Of a stretch of 64,000 nt of DNA, positions 33,782 through 45,002 are shown one piece after another. Numbering within the stretch: position 1 is the stretch's first letter; every line of letters starts with the position of its first letter. The DNA lies in assembly GCF_029784155.1 (NCBI RefSeq), contig NC_073692.1:19814259-19878258 (forward strand). Reading direction: 5' to 3'. Position numbers and translations under genes: made by a program. The notes below the pieces were generated by a model. That model was not told the origin of the DNA. It made no database searches and saw only the letters and a list, made by a program, of their open reading frames with translations. Source of the stretch: Uranotaenia lowii (taxonomy: Eukaryota; Arthropoda; Insecta; Diptera; Culicidae).

Positions 33782-35596
33782 TCCCTATAGACTCAAAAAC
33801 TACTGAACCGATTTTCGTGATACTTGGCAGGTGGGGGTATTGGAGGCCGGGGAAGGTTCCTATTATGGTTTGAGACCCCTCCCTCTTCCATGAAGGGAGG
33901 GAGGGTCCTCCCAAACAAAAGACAAATGTTTGCATAGCTCGAGAACCAATCAAGCAAATAATATCAAATTTGGCATGTGGTGGTATTTGGGAAGGGGAAA
34001 TATTTCAATTAATATAAGGTACCCCTCCCTCCTCTCAGTGGGGTGACAGGAAGGGGGGAGGGGGGCTTACTTACATTTTTTCATATAACTCAAAAACTAA
34101 TCAAGATATTGGAACCAAATTTGGCATGGAAAGGTATTTTGATACGAGTAATATTTTAATGATTATTTAAGACCTCTCCATCTTTGCAGTTGAAAGTGGG
34201 AGGGGCCTCTTTCATATTTTTTTACATAACTCAAAAACTAATAAAGCAAATGGAACCAAATTTGTCATGGAAAGGTATTTGGATACGAAAAATATTTCTA
34301 TCATTATTTGAGACTCCTCCCTCTTTCCAGTAGGGATATTTGAAGGGGGGGGGGGGGCTCTTTTAATTTTGTATATAACTCAAAAACGAATCAAGCAAAT
34401 GGAACCTAATTTGGCATGGGCGGATATTTGGGAACGTGACATGTTCTAATGATTGTTTGAGACCCCTTCCTTCTTCCAGCGGGGAGAAAGGAAAGAGGGA
34501 GGGAATTTTCATACAATTTTTATTGCATAACTCAAGAACTACAACAGCAAATGGAATCAAATTTGGCATCAAAAAGTATTTGATTACGAAAAAACTTTTA
34601 TGAATATTAAGTTCTCTCCCCTCCATTCAATTGGGAGGACGGAAGGGGGGATGGACTCAAGAATTTACTAAATACGCAAATAAAACAAAATTTGGCATGG
34701 GATGGTATTTAAATACGAGAAATTTTTCTATGTGAAACAATTCCTTTCTTGCAGTAGGATGATAGAATTGGGAATATAGGAAGGGAAGAGGAAAGCTTAC
34801 ATTTAACTAATTTTTACAAAATCCGGGACAATTTGGTATGATTCTATGATTATCTGACACACCATCCTCCATTCAGTGAGTTGGTACATAGGAGGAGGAA
34901 GGTGAGCCTAATACAATTTTGTTAGCATAAGTTCTTAATTTTTGCTCACGAAGCCAAAAAATGGATACAAATATGGCATGGAAAGGTATTTGGTTACGAG
35001 ATATGTTTCTACGATTGTTATAGACCCTTACGCTTTACAGTGTAGAGAGGGGAAGAAAGGAGGGGGCTCCATATAAATTTTGTTGTAAAGCTTAAACACT
35101 TATCAACTATATTTGATATAAGGAACTATATTTGATATAAGCAAATTTTTGGGAACGAAAAAAAATGGGTATGATTATTGAAGATGACGACCTCCATTCA
35201 GCAGGGGGTGAAGGGAGGACAGGGAAGGGGGGCTTTCTCATCAGTTTTTAGCATAAATCCAGAACATATAATGCAAAAAAAAACATATTTTATAAGATAG
35301 ATTGTTTGCGTATGATTAATTTGAGACCCTTCTTTTTAGGGCGAAGCTCAAAGAAACTGATTAAAATTATCAGATCTTTAACATAAATTTTTAGATCAAG
35401 ATTCAGAATATTAGTTTAAGATATCTTTGTGTTGCAATTCGAAACTCCAGCTGCGGCTCTCATTATATAGCGGTTGTTTATGAATTATGCTTTAATTTGA
35501 CTTATAATAATGCCAACAAAACAAAAAAAAATTGAATAATTCCTGAAAATATCATATAAATTTGGAAGGTGTAGCAAAGCACACCGGGTCAGCTAG
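33707..35596 (+). mobile_element. Non-autonomous Helitron, plus strand, with internal ~145-bp repeats
   Basis: It starts TCTATATATATAAAAATGAA after a host A and ends CACACCGGGTCAGCTAG before a host T, with a GGTGT/ACACC hairpin about ten bases before CTAG: the canonical Helitron ends. A TCTG microsatellite follows the 5' end. The interior is a degenerate tandem array with AACTCAAAAACTA, AAATTTGGCATGG(A/G)AAGGTAT and GAGACCCCTCCCTC words at about 33966, 34113, 34258, 34410, 34559, 34688 and 34972. No protein is encoded. Relative of 6247-7613. Confidence 0.8.
33729..33782 (+). repeat. (TCTG)n microsatellite
   Basis: About 13 uninterrupted TCTG units just inside the 5' end of the Helitron. The other Helitron has TTTG units at the equivalent place, so the tetranucleotide repeat is a family trait that mutates independently. 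Confidence 0.95.
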
Positions 35597-36126
35597 TTCT
35601 AATCTATAAAATCCCAAAAATATCGAAAACGAGGATTAATACTTAGCTTGGAATCCTTGGAGCTGTAACTCTTAGGCTCTTCTTAGAATTTCACGTCAAA
35701 GACTAGCCTGAGTCCATCATTCTGTCTATCTAATCCAAAAATCTGATTTCTCTTGCTATGAAATCATTCGAAAAAACTACATGCTCTTAAATTTATTGTT
35801 TATTTCATTTCACACACAACTTTCCGAAAAAAATTAGACCTTTTTTCTTAAAATTTCCGTTAACATATTTTCAGCCCGTAATCTAAGGACGCAGCCTCCG
35901 ATCACGAATTATGATGCGCTTGGAATAAAAACTTGAACTTAGCCTCGATTTTCTGGCTGTTTTTGACAATGAAGGAAATCCGGCAAGAGAATAATTGATG
36001 TTCGAAAGGACACTTATCAGGTTGTTCCGACACTATTTCACTACGGAAAACACCAAACAAAGCCGATAATTCCACTACTCTGGACTCGTTGCGAATCTCA
36101 AACATACGTACAAACAGTCTCGCACT
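35597..36126. other. Intronic sequence, nothing recognised
   Basis: Moderately AT-rich with no repeat boundaries. A minus-strand open frame at 35902-36138 (LFVRMFEIRNESRVVELSAL part) has ordinary composition but no family I know. Confidence 0.4.
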
Positions 36127-36405
36127 CTTTTGATTCAAAAAATATTCTATTTAATAAACTCTTTTTTATTTGATACAATGTATTATGAGTTTAATTCTAA
36201 AAAAAATTATTCTTTGAACTAAAAAAATACTTTGAATCGAAGAATTTGTATTAATTTCAAAGGTGAAAAATTCTTTGAAATAAAGGAGAACAGATTAGAA
36301 ACAAAGGATTTTTTATTTGTCCCAGAATCAAAGTAATTTTCCTTTGTTTGGCGACTAAACAAAGGAAAATTCCTTTGTCCTAAAAAACTTTTTCGCTGCG
36401 TGTAG
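36127..36405. mobile_element. MITE-like element rich in CAAAG(G/A)A words
   Basis: It begins TTGATTCAAAAAATATTCTA (shared with 31640-31662) and ends CTTTTTCGCTGCGTG, the inverted form of the CACGCAGCGAAAAA terminus common among short insect elements. Inside, AAAGGAAAATTCCTTTGT and related palindromes repeat. No frame. Confidence 0.5.
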
Positions 36406-36500
36406 GCAGTGGTATTTCACCAATCATTGATAAAAACTTAATTTTTCAAATCAGATTGACATGGTTCGTGGTAGCGTACGTGGTACAAACGTTATACGTA

Positions 36501-37401
36501 GGGGAGAGTGGGTTATCGTGGGCCATGGGGAAACGTGGGCCACTTTCAATATCTCAGATGTGTGTTGAGATAAAAATCTCAAACCAACTGTCATCGTCGT
36601 CGCGTTGTGTGAGCATATATTTCTATATGTTGTTGATTAAAATACACATCATATGCTTCTTTTATTTATCAAGCTAAAAAAAGCTAGAAAAAATTACTTA
36701 CACAATTAAAAAACACCCGCTAATTTCATCGATGGGGAACCTAAAGTGCATAACAAAAATATGCTCATACGCTTATGATCTTAGTTTTGTCATGATCTTT
36801 CACGTGGAAAAGGAATTTTTGATGACACATCAATAAGTCACACAAACGCAACCAATTTGCAAATCATAGCTTGTGGGGAATCGTGGGCCACACATCTTGA
36901 ACCACCTATTTTTTATGTTTTTATACACATTCAAAACTTAAAAAAAGTTTTTCCTATCTGTAAAGTTTTTTTTATGCCAAATGAAGAGTTATGAAAAATA
37001 TTTTGTCCATCCTATATAAAAATTTTGCCAAAACGTTCGCGAGCCAGGTTTTGGAATCTATGAGATCATACACAGCTCTCTTTTTTATTTCATCATCTGA
37101 AATTGCTTTAAAATAACGAAATGAATTAGGAAATCACAGTTTTGAGTCAAATCATAAACTTTGCATGTTATTTGGTCAATTTGGCCCACAATTCCCCACC
37201 ATTTTTCAAAATCCATAAAATATTGCTTTTTTTCAAACAGTCAGAATTTGGGAAAACAACTTATTAAAAATTATAAAAAAATACTTTATGATACCTTGAA
37301 AATGTAGAAAACCATACAATTTTTTATTTTTATTTTATCTTTTATAATAAAGAAGTTATGAAACAACGAAAAAAAGTGGCCCATGATTCCCCACTCTCCC
37401 A
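36501..37401 (+). mobile_element. TA-flanked 901-bp MITE, copy 1
   Basis: GGGGAGAGTGGG at the left and TGGGAGAGTGGGGAATCATG (inverted) at the right, each next to a TA, define the element. Besides the ends, the motif GTGGGGAATCGTGGGCCAC or its inverse occurs near the left end, at about 36873, near 37186 and at the right end. The second copy at 62154-63067 aligns along the full length. No transposase frame; mobilisation by a Tc1/mariner-type enzyme is inferred from the TA target. Confidence 0.85.
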
Positions 37402-39321
37402 TACATAATTCTCATCGTTTGTGTATATTGCTCAACTTGAAAATAACCTCAATACAAAATCACACAAACCAACACCTGGCATTCTTGCTTCAAGAGTAGA
37501 AAAATGTGTTCCTACACGCAGTGCTGCCAAATATTCAGACATTTTTATGAATCGTTAATTAAATTCACATAAAATTCAGGGAACAAACATTTTTATAGCT
37601 ATATTCTTATGCTGAACTGATATACGTTCCATCTACATTATAGAATGATCGTATAAAAGTTAAAAAAACAGCATTTACATATCAAAGTGGAGGCAATCAG
37701 CTATTTCCTAGCTTGTAATATATTAATCTCTAAAATAATCAATTTTTTTTGTTTTGGTTACATGTACTACATTAAAAATTGTCAAAAGTACCAGAAGATA
37801 AGTTCAATAATCAAATTTATGACAAACGACATAACCTCGAGGTACTTATCTTATTTGGTTTCGAATTATTATTCAGCTTAATTTGTTTTTTTGAGATTCG
37901 GGAATCGTCCCATGCGGGAAAAATGCCTAAAACAAAAAAAAAAAGAATGCCACCATTTAATTTGGTTTATTGATTAACGAAGATGTAACAAGATACCAAG
38001 TTTTTGTGTGATTCTTGTATACATTTTTAGCTTAAACTATTGCTGCATTCTTTATTAGATAAAAAAAATATTAAAAATTACAGATAAGAAGTTATTGAAT
38101 TACGGTATCACGTTTACAATCTCGGAATCATAAACATAAAGAATTAATCTTAAAAATCCGATATCGAAAGAAAATTTCACCTGAGAATTATTTTCAAAAT
38201 TCGGATAGGATTTCAAATTGAAAAATCGAATAAAGACATGCAGTTTTGAGATAGGTTAAAAATACAGACTTAGAATGTAGATAAATTTATAAGATTTGGG
38301 TAAATAGATTCAGAACCCGACATCTAGAACTCGAGCATTCTAAAACATATTTTAAAAGCATCTTTGTAAAGCACTTCAGTAGGAAAAAAATCAGAATATC
38401 AATAAAATAAAACTTGATATCCTATTCCAAAAATAAAATAAGCGTCAGAAATTAAAATCGAAATTTGAATTACGAATCTAAACTCGAAATTAAGTTGATT
38501 TATTGATCGGTTTTTTAATCCGAAATTCACCGTATCTGATTAGGTTTGGAATTTCAGATTTCAGAAGCAAGACTTGAATAGTGAAATTTAGTATTTTAAC
38601 TTGAAATTTTATAAAAATAAAGCATTTCCCTCATAATAAGATGGTAACAATTTTCGGTTAAGGCAAGGACAACTAGAATTAATAAACTTTGAGTTTCAAG
38701 ATTAAACTTATAAAAATTAAGTTCTTTCACACTTTTACGTTAAACTTTTATTAAAATATCATCTTCTTTGGATGAATAATCATGATAAACAATTTTATTT
38801 GCGCATTTTGAAATATAGAAAATCATAAAATCTCAATCGGCAAAAAAACGGGTATTTTGAAATGGAAACTCGCCCGCCACCCTGTAGGTGTTTTTGAAGA
38901 AGTTTAACAGTAAAATGAGCTCTTTGGAAAATGCAATGATTTTTTTTGATGAAGAAGTTTAATGCTTTGAGTGCATCGATTGATTCTTGTTTAGTTGATG
39001 TTTTGAGGTGTACAAGCCTAATTTATTGCCAAAATTGTTGAAACATGTCTAGTGGCCGCTGCAACAGCTGGAGCCGGTGCCAGAGCTGATTGGAAATGAC
39101 GAATAACCTTGTAATGAGAGCATCGAGCGTCTACACATAACGACCGATGAATCGTAAAAAAAAGCTCCAGAAAGGACATTTCCGGGAACTTTGACTTTAG
39201 CGATGTACTCGGGAAGATATTTCGTTTTGGGTATCAAATGAACAGTGGCGAATAGGATTTAACCGGAGTACGATAACAGGAATCGCCGCCGCACAAAGGG
39301 GTAGAACATGAAAAAGGCGAT
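37402..39321. other. AT-rich intronic DNA with a degenerate repeat and a MITE end
   Basis: 38090-38600 has irregular GAATTC/AGATTC words as in the other ATTCAGA clusters. At 38838-38884, inverted, TACAGGGTGGCGGGCGAG resembles the CAGGGTAGCCAGC end. 39040-39290 is more balanced (a GCTGGAGCCGGTGCCAGAGC stretch) but no exon is evident. Confidence 0.45.
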
Positions 39322-40009
39322 CAAAACTATTTTCTGCTTAAACTATGCCTTTTAGACCTATAGTGTCTTCGAGACAAATGACTAAAATTACAAGGGCTAA
39401 AATATTAGTTTTTTAGAAAATTGATTAATCCACTTAGTAGTGAGTTAGAAAAACTACCTTTTTTAATATCCATTTTAGTATATTGTCTGAGAAAAGTTTT
39501 TAGCTTGTACCAATTTTAGCAACTTTGCGAAAGAAGTCATAACTTTAACATTAATCGTTTCAAAGTTATGTCAATTTTTAAAAAAATAACATCAATTTTT
39601 TTTTTGCGCGTGATTTTTCATTTAAAATATGTTCTAGAGAGTTTTGGAGACAAAAATGTTATACACTTTTGCAGAATACACTGTATAAAAATTTTGAAGT
39701 TTAAACGAGATATCTTAAAAATACTTAACGAAAATAGTCATTTTGAACTGATTATATCTCCTGAGTTCGGACGAGTTCGGTTAATGTCAATAGAAGTGAG
39801 CCGAAATGTTGTTATTTTTTTTAAAAATTGTCATAACTTTGAAACGATTAATGTTACAGTTATGACTTCATTGGCAAAGTTGTTAGAATTCGTACAAGTT
39901 AAAAACTTTTCTCAGATAACATAGCTCTAAAATGGATATTCAAAAAGTTAGTTTTTCTATCTCACTACTAGGTGGATTAATCAATTTTTCAAAAACTAAT
40001 TTTTTAGTA
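39322..40009. mobile_element. Foldback element, family TTTTAGACCTATAGTGTC, copy 1
   Basis: Two arms of about 200 bp (39397-39596 and 39808-40009) are inverted copies, for example TTGATTAATCCACTTAGTAG against CTACTAGGTGGATTAATCAA. The left terminus GATCAAAACTATTTTCTGC and TTTAGACCTATAGTGTCTTC match the element at 47101-47503; the equivalent right terminus is missing here. Confidence 0.75.
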
Positions 40010-40840
40010 ATTCAACATGACGTTTTTACTTAATGAAAATGAGAAATGTTTGTTTTTTCATCTCTACATCTTCTTTCTCCAAAAATTAATAGTTAATGTT
40101 CTTTATTTAAACTTCAACAAAGTTAAGAAAAAGTCATTCCAGCCACCACAGAATCCGTAACATTTTTTTAAATGTGGAGAAAATATTCAAAATTAAAACC
40201 TAATGTTTGACTAGCTGGAACCTCCTAAAATATATTCCTTATTCAATAATAAGAAGAAAGCGATGTACTTTTCTAGAAAGCGGACTTTTTTGGACATGCC
40301 AAGGTTTTCAAAGAAAAGTGGACAAGTGAAGCAACCAACGGTTGCCAGAATATTCTAAGAAAAGTCCTTATTTTGCTGGTCTTATTCAGAACATTCAAAT
40401 TGTGCGCAGTTTTTTTTTACTATTTGTCAGTACCCAAGCTTTATTTAATTTTTTGTTCTCGGGAGTTTGAAAAACGATACGAAAGCTACTGAGGTGTTCG
40501 ATGAAAAATTCAAGGTGTTTTTCCTCTTCCTCATTTAGTTTTCTTCGAATAATCACTGGATTCAGCTTAGATTTTGTGTTGACAAATTTAAAACAAAATG
40601 TCAAGACTATGTTTAGAAAATAAAAAAAATCCTGATTTTATCAGGCCGTTTAAATGCGAGAAAAATTCTGCGTTTATTCTCAGAGCTTAACGTATCTTAC
40701 AGTGAAACTATTCGAGATATTGTTTCAGGGGGGGCCCTTTGATGTTATAATTCCATTTTTCTAGTTTGAGTTTCATACGCTCAAATATTCCTTTGTTAGA
40801 ATAGAAAATGATGAATGTTGGTTAATCGCCGCGATGTATT
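40010..40840. other. AT-rich intronic sequence, nothing recognised
   Basis: No inverted repeats, tRNA-like boxes or credible frames apart from a minus-strand 69-codon frame (40395-40604) of low-complexity K/E/N composition. Confidence 0.45.
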
Positions 40841-41181
40841 GTTGTTGAATTTTATCGACGTTTTTCGGCGAGTTTTACAAATTAAAAACTGTTTTTTACC
40901 AGTTGTCCAGACGTTTCGAGCTACTTTGGCGTTTAGTATGGACGAAAGCCAGTAATTTGTAAGTTTGAAATCAAAAATTGTAATTGTAGTGTTAAATTGT
41001 CATTTAAAATATATTTTAGTGTCCACTGAAGAGGAGCGAACGCCAAAGTAGCTTTAAAATATATTTTAGTGTCCACTGAAGAGGAGCGAACGCCAAAGTA
41101 GCTCGAAACGTCTGGACAACTGGTAAAAAACAGTTTTTAATTTGTAAAACTCGCTGAAAAACGTCGATAAAATTCAACAAC
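40841..41181. mobile_element. Short inverted-repeat element with internal duplication
   Basis: The ends GTTGTTGAATTTTATCGACG and its inverse, continued by TTACAAATTAAAAACTG, CAGTTGTCCAGACGTTTCGA and GCTACTTTGGCGTT, form arms of about 95 bp. In the middle a ~50-bp unit with TATATTTTAGTGTCCACTGA and AGAGGAGCGAACGCCAAAG is tandemly repeated twice. The second unit is continuous with the right arm. Confidence 0.8.
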
Positions 41182-43617
41182 ATAGAATAGAAAACAAAAC
41201 TATTTCAACGAATAAAGTTGATTGACCAACGACAAACAACAACAGTCAAATAGCTAAATAAACATCTACGTCTACATGCAGGTTGAGGACGATGACGATA
41301 TTTAGTTCAGCTATCAATGAAAGACAGCGCAAAAACCAATTTGCACCTCCTAATTACGGGACCACTTTCTGCAACAACAACGTTAAGAGGAGAAAAAACA
41401 ACCCCTCAAAATGCACCCGTCCTCCTGTATGCACCGCCGAAAGATTAAATCAGGTTTGGACACGCGAATCTTGGCTTGGTCGATTGCATATAAATATGTT
41501 TGCTGCTGCTGCTACAATATGATCCAGATTAAATGCTTAATCATAGGGTTTTTGATACTTTCGGTTGTTGAAATGTGCATATGTAGGTAGCAATAAAAAA
41601 GAAGCATACCTTCCTACAAGAGGTATCTTGAACCGAAAGAGCGTTGATCATTATCCATAATTTTTCTTTGGAACATGTTTTTTTTCTTCGGTTACTTCAG
41701 TTAAGCGTCCGGGGTGCATGACTCGAAGATAAATTTCAGAGTTTTCGTTGTTTACTTTTCACCCGTCAATTTTGGACCGGTATCGTTTTGCGATTCTTAT
41801 GGGTATATTGAGCCCATACGTCCTTGATGACATGTTTTTGTATGGAACCCATGTATTACAGGGTAATGATGTATGGGTTTTAATCCAATAAATTTTGAGG
41901 TACAGCTCAGATGTTCAAAGCAAGGTTGCTGTTTAAATCAACAGTAAATATTTTACCGATAATGTGTTAAAAATCCAACTTCTTACCAGATTTTATTAAC
42001 ACTACTCACTGATTATTTCTATGCTTTCATAGCTGAAAGCCTTAAACTTGAACTCTAACCTCAATTCGTTCGATTTGTAAACAAATTAGACAAACATTTT
42101 ACGTTCAAAGTCCAAGTTACTGACGTAGAATCGAAGCCAATACAAACATACCAATCAACCAACAGTAAAAAAATGCTATTTTCAAACATACCAATACAAG
42201 GCTATGGAAAAGAATGCAAAATCAAGGCCCAGTGTTGTCGCCTGTGTCTGAGCAATGGAATGTGCCGAATTCGCACTTTCGAGAATGTGTTGTTGTCATT
42301 CATAGAACGGTGCCTTAAAACCTGAACTAAGTTGGGTTTGTTTCGCAAATTTGCATCGTACAAAAACCTGTCATTCAGCTATAGTTTACGTTTGCGTCTG
42401 TCGTTCGAAAGCAGTAACCTTATAGGACGCTCCCTCAATCAGCTGTAATTTCGTAGGGCTTCTTGACCCGGACGTGTGCACCGCAACCAGAATCGGATTG
42501 AGGTTATTGAAACCGTTCTGCATCGCCGTTCGAACCTTCGATGAACTTTTCCGTTCGAATGAGGGACAAACGGAGCTAAGTGTCCACGAACTTTTAAGCC
42601 AATATAGTGTGTAAAACAGACATCTCCGTATGTTTGTTTGTGTGGGGTAGAGAGAGTGCTGCAGTATATGGCGGGTAGAGTATTGCATTTCATCCACGTG
42701 AACTTTCGACTTCGCGGAAATAAATCTGCGCTTAAGATCCCAGTCACACAATCACGCGTTTTGCGACACAACACACTCACTATAGGAATAGGAAGGGAAC
42801 TTCTCGGTTGATCCTCTTTGACAACCGGAGCGGCACATCGTCATCATCTGGTCATCAGGGGTTCGTGTTCATCGAACCCGGACCCAGCTCGATTTAGTTT
42901 AAATCCGAGGTTCACCCCTCGGAGTCACTTGGCGGATTTGTGCGCAGATTGCACCTCTCTTCCGAAACGACGAACGAACGAACGGTATTAATGAAATAAT
43001 ACAATAAAAGCACCGGAGCGCGTTCGCTCTGGATTGGATATTTTTATCACGTCCCGCCATAACCGAGGTCATTTGTATTCAATTTTGTAACTGAATTTCT
43101 TGTCGATACGTGATCCGGTGCTTTTGCCTCCATCATCAGCAACAATATCATCGTCGTTACCATCATCATCTCTGGCGGCTCCGTTTGCCGGTTAGCTCAT
43201 AGGTACTTCTTGGGAGAGATCCGCAAATAACAACAAAAAAACCGCATCCAACATGATCCGGTTGCAGCACATTCTGACTTTCGAATCGTCCTCCCCGGCT
43301 AAGTGCGGGTGTAGGCGACATTCACACAATGCCCGGACAGAGCCGAATCGAGGGATTTAAATTTGAGATGGTAGCTGTTGTCAAATCTGTAGTATTAATT
43401 TATGTTATGTTGGAAACAAATAAGTTAGGGATATGAACTTAGCGAATGAACACTTTTATTTGTTTGTTCCTCACTTGGCGAATAGGTCATTTTTCAAATT
43501 ACAAACAAAGCTTAGCTTTATGATTACTCATATGACCGCTAAATAATTTTTCACATTACAATATATGTACATCATGACAAATCGACAAACGTTTTGTGTC
43601 TCGGGGTCCAAACATAC
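41182..43617. other. Mostly non-repetitive region, GC-richer from 42400 to 43340
   Basis: 41230-41530 and 42400-43340 have balanced composition with CG-containing words, CATCATCATC-like trinucleotide runs and palindromic CGAACGAACGAACGG. Two overlapping minus-strand frames of 113 and 121 codons at 42386-42780 result from the higher GC; neither resembles a known protein. Candidate intronic enhancer or alternative promoter region. Confidence 0.4.
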
Positions 43618-44012
43618 TGTCGAAAGCCACCAGGTCGAAAGATGGAAGGTCGATCATTAGGCTGAATGGATGTTTAGCCGAATAGACATTAGGTCGTACG
43701 GTCGTCAAGCCTAGCGTAATGGTGCAATAAGTTATTTGGCCTAAGATTATTCGACCGAATGGTCGTTAGGCAAATTCGTCACTTGGCAGATTGGACCTTA
43801 GGCCTAATGGTCGTTGGACCGAATACGAGTAATGCAAAATGGATGTCAAAACGAGAGGACGCTAGGCCGAATGGATGCTAGGGCGTCTGGCCGTTAGCCC
43901 GAATAGTAGTTAGGCCGAATTGCTTTTAAATAGAATATCGCAATGGTGTAATATGTTATTTGGCCGATGGTGGTTAGGTCAAATGGATGTTCGGTCGAAA
44001 GGTATTAGAAGA
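43618..44012 (+). repeat. Minisatellite of a ~14-16-bp unit, consensus GTTAGGCCGAATGGT
   Basis: The words GGCCGAATGG, GGTCGTTAGGC and GGATGTTAGG recur more than fifteen times with variable spacing over about 395 bp. No coding frame. The Mutator-like element inserted directly at its right side. Confidence 0.8.
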
Positions 44013-44028
44013 ATTTGTACTGTCACAG

Positions 44029-44834
44029 TAGACTGAGTCGATTTGGTGTCATTTTTGAATTTCTCAAACCCTGGGGTCTAAAAAGCTTCGTCTTGGTCCA
44101 AAACTCATCCATGATTTTTTGTAGAATTTTTAAGTAACGTTTACATGAGTAAATTTGAACTTTTAGGTTTGTATGGGAAAATTGAATATTTTGTACTGAA
44201 AAATCAACATCGTTTTTGTTTCTTCTGTGGAACCGAGCCAGCTGACAGTTTATGTGCCAATTTATAAAATTCCTAAGGGAAATTTTCCGCTGAACAACTT
44301 TGTCGAAGACCGTAACTTCGTATCTTATTAGGCAAAAACGTTATTGGCTGTTTAACAGAGGTATGTCTTTTCGCATTGATAAACAACATATTCAATTGAC
44401 ATCACTGCCGGTGCCTCGCGAAGTATTGCAAGAAAAGTAGTCAGGCAATACCTCGCTAGGCGCCCTGCAGGGATGTAAATTGAATTTATTGTTTATCAAT
44501 GCAAAAAGACTTACCTCTGTTAAACAGCTAATAACTTTTTTACCAAATAAGATACGAAGTTACAGTCTTCGACGAAGTTGTTCAGCGGAAAATTTCCCTT
44601 AGGAATTTTATAAACTGTCAGCTGGCTCGGTTCCACAGAAGAAACAAAAACGATGTTGATTTTTCAGTACAAATTATTAATTTTTCTCATACAAACCTAA
44701 AAGCTCAAATTTACTCATGTAAACGTTACTTAAAAATTCTACAAAAAATCATGGATGAGTTTTGGACCAATACGAAGCTTTTTAGACCCCAGGGTTTGAG
44801 AAATTCAAAAATGACCCAAAATCGACTCAGTCTA
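44029..44834. mobile_element. Mutator-like foldback element with 9-bp target duplication
   Basis: Long arms of about 370 bp begin TAGACTGAGTCGATTT and fold back almost completely; the loop is about 60 bp around 44435. CTGTCACAG directly repeats on both sides (44020-44028 and 44835-44843). Long terminal inverted repeats with a 9-bp duplication are characteristic of Mutator-like elements. No transposase frame. Solo arms lie at 13891-14039 and 49765-49932. Confidence 0.85.
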
Positions 44835-44847
44835 CTGTCACAGTTAC

Positions 44848-44960
44848 CCTGCCAGTTGGCCAGCGTAGTGGAGGTTAGAGTTCAAGTCATCTACAACAAG
44901 ATTCATGAGATCGAATCCCAGTCATTTGTACACTTGTATATTTGTATATTTATTTAAATA
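44848..44960 (+). mobile_element. tRNA-like SINE head, family D
   Basis: CAGTTGGCCAGCGTAGTGGA resembles an A box, and GAGATCGAATCCCAG, about 45 bases further, a B box. TTTGTACACTTGTATATTTG follows. Unpaired acceptor stem; a SINE remnant rather than a tRNA gene. Confidence 0.45.
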
Positions 44961-45002
44961 TCATCTGACTGTGGTGTTTTAATCAATAATAAAATAGAAA
45001 CA

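Noticed and set aside
33708..33953. Minus-strand frame ending in repeated TDRQ
   Set aside because: Translation of the TCTG microsatellite at the Helitron end.
42386..42780. Two overlapping minus-strand frames of 113 and 121 codons
   Set aside because: Neither has recognisable motifs, both use the same DNA in different frames, and no splice or promoter signals support them.
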